Translations under genes and position numbers: made by a program
Shown: in pieces, positions 29,001 to 37,674 of the stretch
How the letters are laid out: each line of letters begins with the position of its first letter
How positions within the stretch are numbered: position 1 is the first letter of the stretch
From: Promethearchaeota archaeon
GTDB taxonomy: Archaea; Asgardarchaeota; Lokiarchaeia; Sigyniarchaeales; SOKP01
Reading direction: 5' to 3'
NCBI GenBank assembly: GCA_019058245.1
Contig: JAHPZJ010000013.1
Location: 71,166-135,165 of the forward strand
DNA length: 64,000 nucleotides
Notes under the pieces: generated by a model
Database searches by the model: none
Seen by the model: only the letters and a program-made list of their open reading frames with translations
What the model was told of the DNA's origin: nothing

Positions 29001-29191
29001 TTTGGTGCTAGGATACATAAACTACAATCAAGCGTAGGGTATATTTTATCTAATTGTGCCATCGTTCCGCCAATAGTTGGTTTAATTTCAACTAAATATA
29101 CCTTAAATCCTAATTTTGTTAAATCTAGGGATGCTTGTATACCAGAAATTCCTCCTCCTATAACCAAAACATCACTCTGGAAATTTGACAT
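26048..29191 (-). CDS. hdrA: Double heterodisulfide reductase subunit A (HdrA)
   Basis: At 1047 residues this contains two HdrA-like halves. The first (1 to about 450) starts with the FAD motif VIGGGISGIQASLDLTKLG and has LDCSLCILAPKMV, CKGCGDCENICP and CGLCAKVC. The second (about 455-1047) begins with the HdrA N-terminal domain (VLVCQCGINIGG, ASCTPRTHEQLF) and a second FAD motif, VIGAGLSGITAAHNLANQG. It lacks the DCSIC-type cluster, reading LYYIAITK instead. Two ferredoxin motifs close the protein (CIGCGKCIEVCP, CKGCGSCVTEC). HdrA is the flavin-based electron-bifurcating subunit; the double form would carry two FADs with unequal cluster wiring. Confidence 0.9.
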   Translation of the reverse strand: MSNFQSDVLVIGGGISGIQASLDLTKLGFKVYLVEIKPTIGGTMAQLDKIYPTLDCSLCILAPKMVDVYRDPNIELLTYSYVKKIDGTAGDYKITVIKKPRYINENICKGCGDCENICPVRGIPSDFDTNLKTRAAVYIPFPSSVPPVYLIDESRCLYLNHQICGLCAKVCSADAIDFFQKPEEITLNVGAIVIATGTSQQMPEVYKNFAGESPNVLSNMQFERLLSANGPTVGQILRLDDKKHPDSIAFIQCVGSRDFHHPECKKYCSAICCMNSAKEAIVCKEHDPNIECYIFNTEIRAKGKNFNEFIEKSKDEYDVKYINGHVSYIKENLDNGKLRLYYEDINRGTVDNFEVDMAVLASALSPAPSYYEFLKQLNLDKNHLGYIREEDIKLLEKKNVFVTGNSRKPNDIQMAVAEGSACAAKISEKFYSLRFKNIQKVKYPPEIPVSLEDEPRVGVLVCQCGINIGGIVDVPKVVEYVSKLPYVVHVEENMYSCSSDSQELIKKLILKHKLNRFIVASCTPRTHEQLFKNTLREVGLNPYLFELVNIRNQASWVHMKEPEKATRKACDLIRMYLAKVINLKPLETIKVKVEKSTMVIGAGLSGITAAHNLANQGFKVYLIDNKATLGGSALEFVDLYYIAITKNEILQQIDDLKNNSNVKILFNTEIIDVQGYVGNYHVKVKNTKDNSEEQIIKVGTIIIATGTKQIKTIKWKDLAEKHPNRVFTQTELTGMKDEEVPKFKDATIILCVDQRKDKYNNASYTKTYCSNICCGVALKNIEKLLKINPDAQIHILYRELQFSDLNAENLCRGLRNKATYERYQSIDDIKINSINNHFHIKYKNISAQTDIEYDTDLLILATPNVPTKDTKRLSKMLKVTTNKDGFFLEADAKLRPIDFATEGIFLCGGAHWPKWIQESIIQAYGAAGRAAIIMVKGEIETECITSHINEEKCIGCGKCIEVCPYNAIEIIESNKQMGLYSMKLRKAHIIKALCKGCGSCVTECSVGAIDQNHFSKFQINKMIDLMSNIDLLEYESIKFRRNYVVEN

Positions 29192-29233
29192 ATAAAATAG
29201 TTTTTAAAAATTTTTTTTTAATTTTATTTTAAC

Positions 29234-30439
29234 CTATATAATCATTAACAATTTGCCTATAAAACTGGCTAAATCAATTACTTTTATATTACTAGAAAAT
29301 TCATTATGCTCTTTATTGAGAGACAATTCATTTAAATAACAATTAAAATGTGTTAGACATTTAGGACAAGGAACAATTAAATATTCAGCTCCAGTTTCAA
29401 TCGCTTCATTAATACGATTTTGTCTTATATAACGTGTGTATTCACTACAATTTGTAAATGCTGAAACGCCACAACAATTAGCATCATCTTTAATATTTTC
29501 CATTTCAATTAATTTTACACCTGGAATTTTTTTTATTAATTCTCTAGGAGTATCATACAATTTTCCTCCTAGGCGTCCTAATCGGCAAGAATCGTGATAT
29601 GTTACATTAATCTTAGAATTATGCGTATATTTTATATTTTCAAGAATATTTTCTCTAAGAAAGAATTCGGAAAAATGTAAAACTTCAAAATCAAAGTCTT
29701 TAATAATTTTCGGATAATCATATTTCCATGTTCTATATCCTTCAGCGCATCCAACAATAATAGTCTTTACTCCTGCATTTTTATAAAGTTGAGTATTATA
29801 TTCAGCAAGCTTTCTAAATGTTTCATTATCGCCTCTACCCCATAAAATATCATGTCCACAACATTTTTCATCTAGAACTACTGGATTTATACCATTTTCA
29901 TTAAGTAAATTTATAATTGTTACAGGAATATCCGTATAATTGATATCAAAATTATAGAAAAGATCATCCATTATAGATAAGCATCCAACAAAATATGCAA
30001 TTTCGCCTGAAGTTGTAGTTTTTAATTCATTTTTCTCTAGAAAATCTAACTTATTTGGACTTGAAGGATTATGTGCCATAATTTTAGAAATCAAAGTGAA
30101 AATATCATTATGAGTTTCGCATTTAACAATCTTTTTTATTTCTGAATTGTTTTTATTTGAAATTTTTCTTAATTCTAAAATCAATTCTGGTATTCTCACA
30201 CCCTGATTTTCACGTGTCATAGGACAGTAAATTGAACATTGTCCACAAGTTAGACAATTCCAAATATTATTTTTTGCTATAACTTCTTCCATTGTAAAAA
30301 AGTTTAAATCTGAAACTAAATCTTTAGGATAAAAGACGTCTAAGTGGGAAAGTGGACATACATTAACACAACGATTACAACTATAGCAATAATTAGTAAA
30401 AGAACTTATATTTTTAATTATTTCTTGAGAATCTAACAC
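29234..30439 (-). CDS. HdrD-like (fused HdrC-HdrB) subunit
   Basis: The N-terminus is HdrC-like with two four-cysteine ferredoxin motifs (CYSCNRCVNVCP and CLTCGQCSIYCP). The C-terminus is HdrB-like with two CCG-type regions: VLDEKCCGHDILWGRGD and DDANCCGVSAFTNC. These bind the noncubane cluster pair that reduces disulfides in heterodisulfide reductases. At 401 residues it matches the HdrD/GlpC layout. In this unit it probably forms the terminal acceptor site for electrons from HdrA. Its substrate could be a CoM-CoB-like or other disulfide, or a quite different acceptor. Confidence 0.88.
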   Translation of the reverse strand: MLDSQEIIKNISSFTNYCYSCNRCVNVCPLSHLDVFYPKDLVSDLNFFTMEEVIAKNNIWNCLTCGQCSIYCPMTRENQGVRIPELILELRKISNKNNSEIKKIVKCETHNDIFTLISKIMAHNPSSPNKLDFLEKNELKTTTSGEIAYFVGCLSIMDDLFYNFDINYTDIPVTIINLLNENGINPVVLDEKCCGHDILWGRGDNETFRKLAEYNTQLYKNAGVKTIIVGCAEGYRTWKYDYPKIIKDFDFEVLHFSEFFLRENILENIKYTHNSKINVTYHDSCRLGRLGGKLYDTPRELIKKIPGVKLIEMENIKDDANCCGVSAFTNCSEYTRYIRQNRINEAIETGAEYLIVPCPKCLTHFNCYLNELSLNKEHNEFSSNIKVIDLASFIGKLLMII

Positions 30440-30471
30440 ATTTATAGCCCCGTATTCAAATTATTGAAGAA

Positions 30472-30645
30472 TTATATTCCAGTACCGAAATAGAAATAAC
30501 CACAATTAAAACATTGATATCCGCTTGGTGCCTTATGTCTATAGATGTAACAATCGTCTTCAATTTTAGCCCCACAAATGGGACAAATATCTTCTTTTAC
30601 TTTCTGCTTTATTAAAACTTTTATCTCATCTGCTTTTATCATCAT
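30472..30645 (-). CDS. Small double zinc-knuckle protein
   Basis: A 57-residue protein with two cysteine pairs, CPIC (21-24) and CFNC (45-48), that would bind one zinc or iron. The N-terminus MMIKADEIKVLIKQKVKED is a charged helix. It is the first gene of the minus-strand HdrD-HdrA-MvhD-FrhB unit, 32 bases before HdrD, which suggests an accessory or assembly role for those iron-sulfur enzymes. Rubredoxin-like electron transfer is possible but the spacing is not that of rubredoxin. No database family can be named. Confidence 0.6.
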   Translation of the reverse strand: MMIKADEIKVLIKQKVKEDICPICGAKIEDDCYIYRHKAPSGYQCFNCGYFYFGTGI

Positions 30646-31720
30646 AATATTTCAATTTTTAGAAAATTTCTTTTTTTTTTAATCTTAAAATTTCAATTTC
30701 AAAATTTTATTATAAATTAAATTAATTCTCTTAATTTGGGTTGGTTTTTGTAAAATATTAACAATTCTGAGCGACCTTATCATAAATAAATTTCTTTAAA
30801 AATTTATTTATCATCATGATTAGAATGGTAATCAAACTATAAAAATATTAACTTTTAGTTAATGAAGAAGAAACTTTTATTTAACAAAAATAAAATTGAA
30901 TGTAAAAAATAGATCAATTTGACCATTCTCAATATTTAAAACCATGTTAGATTCACTAGATAAACTTACTTTTTTATTAACAATACCGACAATTCTGGCA
31001 ATTATAACTATCCAATATAATAATTTATTTTCATTTTCCTAATATTAAAATAGAATCTTGTAGAAATCCATCTATAATTATGACTATTATGATAAATAGA
31101 ATATAAAAACATTAATTATTAGTTCTTAAAATGGCAGTTTATATTATCTAAAAGCAAATCTAAGAATAAGAATTAGACCAATTTAATGATTTTCAATAAA
31201 AAGATTATAAAAAACCATAATATATAATACCCTTTCCAAAAGTCTTACTGATATTTCCGAATCTATAACTACTAGAATCTATAAATCTATGCAATTTTTC
31301 TAATAGTGTTTTAAAATTTTATACTATTTTAAAAGTAGTTTTTTATATTATATTCGATAATATCAATTTTGTTTAGAAATTTATTTCAATTTTTTGCATA
31401 TAAAAAAAAAAAAGAATTGAAATTATATGATTATATTTTTTTTCAAATAAAATTTTAAAATATATACAGTTGTCTATAAAATTGAATAAAATCCATTTTT
31501 TCTTATGAATACAAAAATGACAAAAAAAAAATATTGACAACTATTATTGTCAGATTAATTAAAATAACTCTTATCAAATTATTTAAATCTTTTTTAATTT
31601 ATATTTTAATTAGAATTAAGACAACCTTTTATTTAGGTTAATAGGAAAATATAGTAAAAAATTTAATAAATTTATTGAAATAGATTTAACAAAAATTAAA
31701 CCCGAAGGTGGATGATTAAA
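30646..31720. other. Long divergent regulatory region
   Basis: About 1.07 kb without a gene lies between the Hdr unit (minus) and the 31721-34123 genes (plus). It contains a hairpin TAAATAAATTT/AAATTTATTTA near 30783-30811, a pair of diverged tandem copies (about 30830-30945 and 31094-31218, for example AAAATATTAACTTTTAGTT against AAAACATTAATTATTAGTT), and the dyad TGACAA-N6-TTGTCA at 31535. The length suggests regulation or an unrecognised non-coding RNA. Confidence 0.45.
31535..31563. promoter_or_regulatory. TGACAA-N6-TTGTCA dyad and shared motif
   Basis: A 6-bp inverted repeat at 31535-31552 overlaps TATTATTGTCAGATTA-ATTAAA (31542-31563), which matches 24041-24062 at 21 of 22 positions. 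It lies about 160-185 bases upstream of the 31721 gene. Confidence 0.4.
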
Positions 31721-32338
31721 ATGGAAATATTAGAATTAAAGCCAATAAAGAATAAAAAAATTGTTGTGTATATGTCTTCTAAAGAAAGTGCTAAATATTT
31801 CCAAAATGAAGAACATTCAAAACTAATTGAATTCTTAAAAAAGAATAATATTGACTTTGTTACTGTAGACTTTCAAGTGGATATGAAAGAATTTGGTAAA
31901 ACTCAATTCGCAAAAATATTGAATGAATTAAAAATTCCATATTTTCAAGTAGATATTCCTGATTATGCTATGGGATATTTATATCAAGAAATACTTGAGA
32001 AACAAGAGTTCCAAAATGAATTATTTGAAGAATATGAAAGTATGGAGGATAAGGATTCATATAAGGGTTTGAGTTTAAAAAATTGGATTGATTTATTAAC
32101 AGAAGAAATTCAAGAAAGAGAAATATTTCTTAGTTTAAAGTTAAGACCTCAATGGATTGTTAAGAAAATGCTAGATTTAGCATCATCTTTTGAAAAAGAT
32201 TTAGTTTTTTTTGTTCATTTTGTTCAAGAAGATATATGTGAAGACATTTGTCCACAAATAGTTGAAAATTTAAGAGAATTAGGAATAAAAGTAATATCCT
32301 ATAATAAAAAACATACTATACAAAAAGTTATATTTTAA
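31721..32338 (+). CDS. Novel protein, paralogue of 32364 gene, in MtdB operon
   Basis: A 205-residue soluble alpha/beta protein of no recognised family. It begins MEILELKPIKNKKIVVYM, and the body alternates strands and acidic helices, ending in a strand FVHFVQEDICEDICPQIVEN and IKVISYNKKHTI. It aligns along its length with the next gene (same opening motif, IPYFQVDI against IPFDYADI, and a matching C-terminal strand order), so the two are distant paralogues. ATG 31721 is preferred over 31712 because AAGGTGG sits at a proper distance. It probably forms an operon with the MtdB gene, suggesting a role near C1 carrier metabolism. Confidence 0.6.
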   Translation: MEILELKPIKNKKIVVYMSSKESAKYFQNEEHSKLIEFLKKNNIDFVTVDFQVDMKEFGKTQFAKILNELKIPYFQVDIPDYAMGYLYQEILEKQEFQNELFEEYESMEDKDSYKGLSLKNWIDLLTEEIQEREIFLSLKLRPQWIVKKMLDLASSFEKDLVFFVHFVQEDICEDICPQIVENLRELGIKVISYNKKHTIQKVIF

Positions 32339-32363
32339 TTAAAAAAAGGAGGGGGTTAAAAAA

Positions 32364-33092
32364 ATGCCAGAAGTATTAGAATTAAAACCTTTAAAAAATA
32401 AAAAGCTAAAATTGGTATTGATAGAAAGCGAATTTCCTATCGATTGGTGGTTTGACGTTCCTAAGACTTTAAAGGAAGATCTTTTTTGGAATCTTCGATT
32501 AATTTCTAAGGAATATATTCAATTAATTGATTCGTTAATTGAAAAATATAAGCCCAAAATTGCGTTGGAAGAAAGACCAAATTTTTGGAATACTACAAAT
32601 AATTCAGAGGATCCTTTAAAAAAGTTATTTCAAATGCGAAATATACCATTTGACTACGCTGATATTTCAGAAAATGCTGAATTATATCTATCATCCGCTT
32701 TAGAAGAGCATAGAACAATGATCCAGCATCTTGAGAGAAGGATTAAGGAAGTTATGAAGAGTAGTGGAGGTATTCCTAATAATGACGATACTTTTAATCG
32801 AATTGTATTATGGAAGGATTATTTACAACAAGATTATAAATTTCAAGAAGATGAAGTAAGATACAAAGTTCGAGAAGCATGGATGATGATGAAAATTTTA
32901 AATCTTGCCAAAAAAATAGAAGCAACTAATTTCAAAGCTATGTTTATTTGTGATATTAGCCACTTCAATGGTCTTGAAAAACTTTCAGAAGAATTAGGTA
33001 TTGAAGTCGAACAAGTAAGAATAAAAAGGACAATTAAAACTGAAGATGTTAAGGAAATATTTGAAAAAGATTTAGAAGTTGAAATTTCTTAA
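32364..33092 (+). CDS. Novel protein, paralogue of 31721 gene, in MtdB operon
   Basis: A 242-residue soluble protein, not recognised. It begins MPEVLELKPLKNKKLKLVLI behind a strong GGAGGGGG. Notable segments are KPKIALEERPN, IPFDYADISENAELYL and a long charged helix LEEHRTMIQHLERRIKEV. The end is a strand AMFICDISHFNG. It resembles the upstream 31721 protein in layout and motif order. No catalytic motif stands out. Its position directly before MtdB points to a shared pathway, perhaps as enzyme subunits or regulators. Confidence 0.6.
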   Translation: MPEVLELKPLKNKKLKLVLIESEFPIDWWFDVPKTLKEDLFWNLRLISKEYIQLIDSLIEKYKPKIALEERPNFWNTTNNSEDPLKKLFQMRNIPFDYADISENAELYLSSALEEHRTMIQHLERRIKEVMKSSGGIPNNDDTFNRIVLWKDYLQQDYKFQEDEVRYKVREAWMMMKILNLAKKIEATNFKAMFICDISHFNGLEKLSEELGIEVEQVRIKRTIKTEDVKEIFEKDLEVEIS

Positions 33093-33136
33093 ATTATTAA
33101 TTTTATTTTTAGATATAAAAAAAAGGGTTGATAAAA

Positions 33137-34123
33137 ATGGTTGAAAGAGAGGTTGAAAGTATTTTAGGAAGAAAATCAATAATAGAATTAACACCTATTA
33201 TCATTAAAAAGAAAGATACAATGGATAAAATTTGTTATTTCTTTGATACTGATGATAATGCGTCTCCTTTTGATATTAATATGGCATATGATGCAGGATT
33301 TGATATTGTTATACCTATCAGTAAAATGAAAGCCGAATACGTACCAAAATTAATACAAGATGCTATCTTTTCTCGTAAACCTAATGCACCCACAACTTTT
33401 TTTATTGGAGGTTCTGATGTTAAGGAAGGTGAGAAGATAGCAAAAGCAGCAAAAAAATCCTTAGTCCCTCCTTTTGAATGTCCTATTATAATTGATCCCC
33501 GAGGATCTCATACTACAGCTTCCGCTGTAGTTGCAATGTCTTTGGATATAGCTAATAGAAAACATGGAATTAAGAATTTAAAGGGTAAAAAAGTAGTTAT
33601 ATTTGGAGCGGGGCCAGTTGGTAGAATAGCAGCGATTTTAGCTTCAAAAATTGGATGTAATACGTTTTTAGTGGAAACATGGGATAAATCTAATGAGGAT
33701 TTTATAAAAAAATTAGCAAAAGACCTCACTCAAGAAGCAGGAGAAGGAGCAACAGAAATTTCTGGTCTTTTTGCTCCTTTAATTAAACAAAGATTTGATA
33801 TTGTAAAGGATGCTGATGTTATATGGTCTTTAGCAGCTGCAGGTGTTGAAATTCTAACTCAAGAATGGATGGAAAAGTTGCCAGGTAAAAAAATAGTTGT
33901 AGATATTAATTTGGTGCCACCATATGGTATTGAAGGTCTTAAGCCAAAACATAAGAATGATGAGATCTATCCTGGGATTTTTGGAATTGGGGCATTAGCT
34001 TTAGGACGTCTAAAAGCTAATTCAGAAGGTCAAATATTAAAAGAGGCTTCAAATACAAAGGGACTAAAAATTTTTGATTATAATTATGCTTTTACGGTTG
34101 CTAAGGAACTTCTAAAAAAATAG
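33137..34123 (+). CDS. mtdB: Methylene-tetrahydromethanopterin dehydrogenase (MtdB-like)
   Basis: This NAD(P)-dependent enzyme interconverts methylene- and methenyl-tetrahydromethanopterin. The family opening FDTDDNASPFDINMAYDAG is present, followed by a dinucleotide-binding loop VVIFGAGPVGRIAAIL and the C-terminal region IVVDINLVPPYGIEG. A leader of about 28 residues (VESILGRKSIIELTPIIIKKK) precedes the usual start; its IELTP...KKK resembles the first residues of the two upstream proteins. ATG 33137 is preferred over TTG 33128, which lies in the ribosome site. The C1 role fits Wood-Ljungdahl metabolism next to the Hdr cluster. Confidence 0.85.
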   Translation: MVEREVESILGRKSIIELTPIIIKKKDTMDKICYFFDTDDNASPFDINMAYDAGFDIVIPISKMKAEYVPKLIQDAIFSRKPNAPTTFFIGGSDVKEGEKIAKAAKKSLVPPFECPIIIDPRGSHTTASAVVAMSLDIANRKHGIKNLKGKKVVIFGAGPVGRIAAILASKIGCNTFLVETWDKSNEDFIKKLAKDLTQEAGEGATEISGLFAPLIKQRFDIVKDADVIWSLAAAGVEILTQEWMEKLPGKKIVVDINLVPPYGIEGLKPKHKNDEIYPGIFGIGALALGRLKANSEGQILKEASNTKGLKIFDYNYAFTVAKELLKK

Positions 34124-34200
34124 AGAAAGAGAAAATAAATTTAAATTATTTTTTTCAAATTTTTTATTATTTTAAATAGATAAGAAGGGAGGGATAATAT

Positions 34201-36471
34201 TTGATTAGGGAGAGTAAAGATTCAGAATTAAAGTTAAGAATTAAAGATGCATTTAAGGAGGATGCTGGGAGGGGAATAGTACGAGTAGATCCTGAAATAA
34301 TTAATATCCTTAAATTAAAAGTGAGCGATATCATTAGAATTACTCATCCTGTTATAGATAAAATAACAGTTGCTAAATTATTATCAGGAAGAGATGAGGA
34401 TATTGGAAAGCGAGTTATTAGAATTGATCCTTCTCTAAGAAGAAATTTAAGTGCCTCGATTGATGATTTAGTGGAAATTAAAAAAATTGATGCAAATCCC
34501 GCCGAAAGTATAACATTTGCAGGTCTTACTCATTATCTAATCCCACGTGATCCTCAAGCTTTAGCAAGGAAATTAGAAAAAAGAGTTATATCAATAAATG
34601 ATAGTTTAAGTTTCTATGCAATGGGTCATAGAATTGATTTAGTTGTTGTAGAGTATGCTCCAAAATCAGAAGCGGTTATAATCAATTTGAATACGAAAAT
34701 AATTTTCACAGAACAAGCTGAAGAAATTAATGAAGTTAAAGAAAGAAAGGTGAAATATGAAGAAATAAGTGATATAGGAAAAAAATTACAAAAAATTCGT
34801 GAAAAAGTAACATACGAGGATATCGGAGGTTTAGAAGATACAATTCAAAAGATTAGAGAAATAATTGAGCTTCCAATAAGACATCCAGAATTATTTAAAA
34901 AAATAGGAATAGAACCACCTAAAGGAGTACTTTTATACGGACCTCCTGGTACTGGAAAAACATTACTAGCAAAAGCAGTTGCCTCTGAAACCGATGCTCA
35001 CTTTATTAGTATTAGTGGTCCTGAAATCATGAGTAAATTTTTTGGTCAGAGTGAGGAAAACTTAAGGAATATTTTTGAAGAAGCTAAATCAAATGCACCT
35101 TCTATAATTTTTTTAGATGAATTAGATTCTATTGCTCCAAAAAGGGATGAAGGAAAGAATCAAGTTGAATCAAGAATAGTAGCTCAATTACTTTCTCTTA
35201 TGGATGGTTTAAAAGGAAGAGGGGAGGTAATTGTTATAGGTGCCACAAATAAAGTAAATAATATTGATATTGCCTTAAGGAGACCGGGCAGATTTGATAG
35301 AGAAATTGAAATTGGTGTTCCTGATAGCAATGGTCGATATGAGATTTTATTAATTCATACTAGAGGAATGCCATTAGATAATGATGTGAGTCTAAGAATA
35401 ATCGCTAACAAGACTCATGGATTTGTTGGAGCAGATATTAAATCGCTTTGTAAAGAATCTGCGATACTTGCAATTCGTGAAATTATTCCTAAAATTGACT
35501 TAGATAAACCTATCCCAGAAGAAATTCTAAATCATCTTAATATTAAAATGAGACACTTTATAGAAGCCTTAAACAGTATAGAACCTTCTGCTTTAAGAGA
35601 AGTATTGTTTACTTACCCAAATGAGGGATGGGATAATATCGGTGGACTAGAGGAAGTTAAGCAACAATTGAAAGAGGTGATTGAATGGCCATTGAAATAT
35701 CCCGGTTTTTATAAACACATGAAATCTAAACCCCCTAGTGGTATTTTAATGTATGGGGTACCAGGCACAGGAAAAACTTTACTAGCTAAAGCTCTTGCCC
35801 ATGAAACAGAGGTAAATTTTATATCTGTTAAAGGCTCTGAATTTTTGTCAAAATGGGTGGGAGAAAGTGCCAAAGCTGTACGCGAAACATTTCGAAAAGC
35901 ACGCTTATCAACTCCATGTATTATTTTTTTTGACGAAATTGACGCTATTGCTGCAAGGCGTTCAGAATCCTCAAGCTCAAAAGTAACAGAACAAGTCGTT
36001 GCCCAATTATTAACGGAAATTGATGGTTTAGAAGAATTGAATGATGTTATCTTAATTGCAGCTACAAATAGACCTGATTTGCTAGATCCTGCATTATTAA
36101 GATCAGGACGCTTTGGTAGGCACATTGAAATTCCATTACCAGATAAAAAATCACGTATGCAAATATTTAAAATTCATCTAAATAACCGTCCTATTGATGA
36201 CGATGTTGATATTGATTTATTAGTTGAAGAATTAGATGGATATACAGGTGCGGATATAAAAGCTTTATGCGAGGAAGCAACAATTCTGGCAATTAGAAGA
36301 GGAGTCTTTCAAACTGATATTGATTTATCTAATCCTAAAGCTTATTCTAACTTAAAAATTTCTCAAATAGATTTTGAAAAAGCTATAAATAAAATAAAAA
36401 CAGTAGCAAGTAATGCAAATAAATCGTATAGAACATCTATTAAAGAATTACCTGAAGAAATTTATAGATAA
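34201..36471 (+). CDS. cdc48: Cdc48/p97-type AAA ATPase
   Basis: A 756-residue unfoldase with the archaeal VAT/Cdc48 layout: an N-domain (double-psi barrel, residues 1 to about 190) and two AAA rings. D1 has GPPGTGKT (247-254) and [10 protein letters not shown]2 has GVPGTGKT (519-526) and IIFFDEIDA, each followed by arginine fingers. The C-terminus EIYR is a hydrophobic-Tyr-X tail of the kind that docks proteasomes. It starts at TTG 34201 behind GGGAGGG. It extracts and unfolds proteins for degradation, probably with the 20S proteasome. It stands 77 bases after MtdB. Confidence 0.95.
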   Translation: MIRESKDSELKLRIKDAFKEDAGRGIVRVDPEIINILKLKVSDIIRITHPVIDKITVAKLLSGRDEDIGKRVIRIDPSLRRNLSASIDDLVEIKKIDANPAESITFAGLTHYLIPRDPQALARKLEKRVISINDSLSFYAMGHRIDLVVVEYAPKSEAVIINLNTKIIFTEQAEEINEVKERKVKYEEISDIGKKLQKIREKVTYEDIGGLEDTIQKIREIIELPIRHPELFKKIGIEPPKGVLLYGPPGTGKTLLAKAVASETDAHFISISGPEIMSKFFGQSEENLRNIFEEAKSNAPSIIFLDELDSIAPKRDEGKNQVESRIVAQLLSLMDGLKGRGEVIVIGATNKVNNIDIALRRPGRFDREIEIGVPDSNGRYEILLIHTRGMPLDNDVSLRIIANKTHGFVGADIKSLCKESAILAIREIIPKIDLDKPIPEEILNHLNIKMRHFIEALNSIEPSALREVLFTYPNEGWDNIGGLEEVKQQLKEVIEWPLKYPGFYKHMKSKPPSGILMYGVPGTGKTLLAKALAHETEVNFISVKGSEFLSKWVGESAKAVRETFRKARLSTPCIIFFDEIDAIAARRSESSSSKVTEQVVAQLLTEIDGLEELNDVILIAATNRPDLLDPALLRSGRFGRHIEIPLPDKKSRMQIFKIHLNNRPIDDDVDIDLLVEELDGYTGADIKALCEEATILAIRRGVFQTDIDLSNPKAYSNLKISQIDFEKAINKIKTVASNANKSYRTSIKELPEEIYR

Positions 36472-36515
36472 TTAATTTCTAGTAAGATTTTTTTCATTAT
36501 TCTAATTTTAATATT

Positions 36516-37061
36516 TTAAAATTGATTTAAGCTGATGATCTGATTACTTAATCTTTGAATGTTTTTCAATGCTTCTTCATCCTTTAAAACATCCCCTTCA
36601 TGGAAACCGAAACCTAATACGCCTGCAATCTTATTTACTTTAAGTCTTGATAAATATCCTTCCATTTCATTTATTCCAGAACCAATATCACGGCAACCAA
36701 CAATAACATAGCTACCAGTTTTGCCTTTTAATTGTCCTTTCCTTAAATGCCAAGTTCTTTCCATGAGAATTCTCATGTATGAATTAACTCCGCCCATGAA
36801 GATAGGACTAGATAAAATTATCACTTGAGCTTCTTTAAGTTTAGAATATATTACCTGCATATCATCATTAACAGAACATTCATCGTTTTCTATACAGTAA
36901 TAACACTCCTTACATGGATTTATATCATAATCTTTTAAATAGATTTTCTCAATTTCAAAATTATTATTTAATAAATCCAAGAGTTTATTAGTCAAAATTG
37001 CCGTGTTCCCATTTTTTCTTGGTGAACTTATAATCCCAATAGCTTTTTTCTTTAACTTCAA
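36516..37061 (-). CDS. Iron-sulfur flavoprotein (FMN reductase family)
   Basis: A 181-residue flavodoxin-fold protein. The FMN phosphate loop is SSPRKNGNTAIL. The compact cysteine motif CKECYYCIENDEC (two-two-five spacing) binds a [4Fe-4S] cluster, as in archaeal iron-sulfur flavoproteins. The flavin-contact region is ILSSPIFMGGVNSYM. These proteins take electrons from ferredoxin and often reduce O2, peroxide or quinone-like acceptors. It is the minus-strand neighbour of Cdc48, with a separate transcript. Confidence 0.85.
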   Translation of the reverse strand: MKLKKKAIGIISSPRKNGNTAILTNKLLDLLNNNFEIEKIYLKDYDINPCKECYYCIENDECSVNDDMQVIYSKLKEAQVIILSSPIFMGGVNSYMRILMERTWHLRKGQLKGKTGSYVIVGCRDIGSGINEMEGYLSRLKVNKIAGVLGFGFHEGDVLKDEEALKNIQRLSNQIISLNQF

Positions 37062-37134
37062 TTTCTATATAATTTTTTTATTATTGGATTATGCATTAAA
37101 ATTTGAAATAGTGATAAAAAATTGATCTTTTTGA

Positions 37135-37623
37135 TTAGATTTTTCCAAAACTGGTTGGATAGTTAACCTCTATTCTATTTTTTTTATAATGTCTATTGTT
37201 ATATTCAATTATTTTTTTCTTTATGAGACTAGATGAATTTAATTTAAATTTATCATAAAATTTGTTTAGTCTTTCTACATCAACGTTCTCAAGATTCATA
37301 TCTTTTAATTTTTTCTTTAAATTATTTATATTAAAATTTTGATTTGGACCTAATAAAATGATATCAGGTTTAATTTCCAATACTTTTAATAATGTATTTT
37401 TATCTTGTCTTCCCAATATAGCTTCTTTTACATTTTTTAGATTCTTTATAACTTCTAACCTTTGTTTTTCAGGGATAATTGGCATATTTCCTGAAAATCT
37501 TTTTCTATTTTTATCTGTAGCTACTATTACATAAACTTCACCTAGTTTTGCAGCTTGGTTAATTAAAAATATGTGCCCTGGATGTAAAATATCGAATGTA
37601 CCAGCTATAAGTACTTTTTTAAC
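37135..37623 (-). CDS. RibL-like cytidylyltransferase / FAD synthase with GUU start
   Basis: A 162-residue nucleotidyltransferase. The active-site strand is LIAGTFDILHPGH, with HPGH as in archaeal FAD synthase RibL and related cytidylyltransferases. The later signature GRQDKN is close to the usual ISSTxxR region, and DIILLGPNQ is present. The ATG at 37485 would remove HPGH entirely. Upstream the frame has only one plausible start: GTT at 37621-37623, exactly six bases after GGTGA (37630-37634), giving MKKVLIAGTFDILHPGH. An in-frame TGA overlaps that ribosome site. A GUU start is therefore proposed. FAD synthesis would serve the many flavoproteins nearby. Confidence 0.82.
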   Translation of the reverse strand, partial: VKKVLIAGTFDILHPGHIFLINQAAKLGEVYVIVATDKNRKRFSGNMPIIPEKQRLEVIKNLKNVKEAILGRQDKNTLLKVLEIKPDIILLGPNQNFNINNLKKKLKDMNLENVDVERLNKFYDKFKLNSSSLIKKKIIEYNNRHYKKNRIEVNYPTSFGKI

Positions 37624-37674
37624 GTTTAATCACCATATCTAAGAATCAAATTTACCTAATTTTAAAATTTAAGT

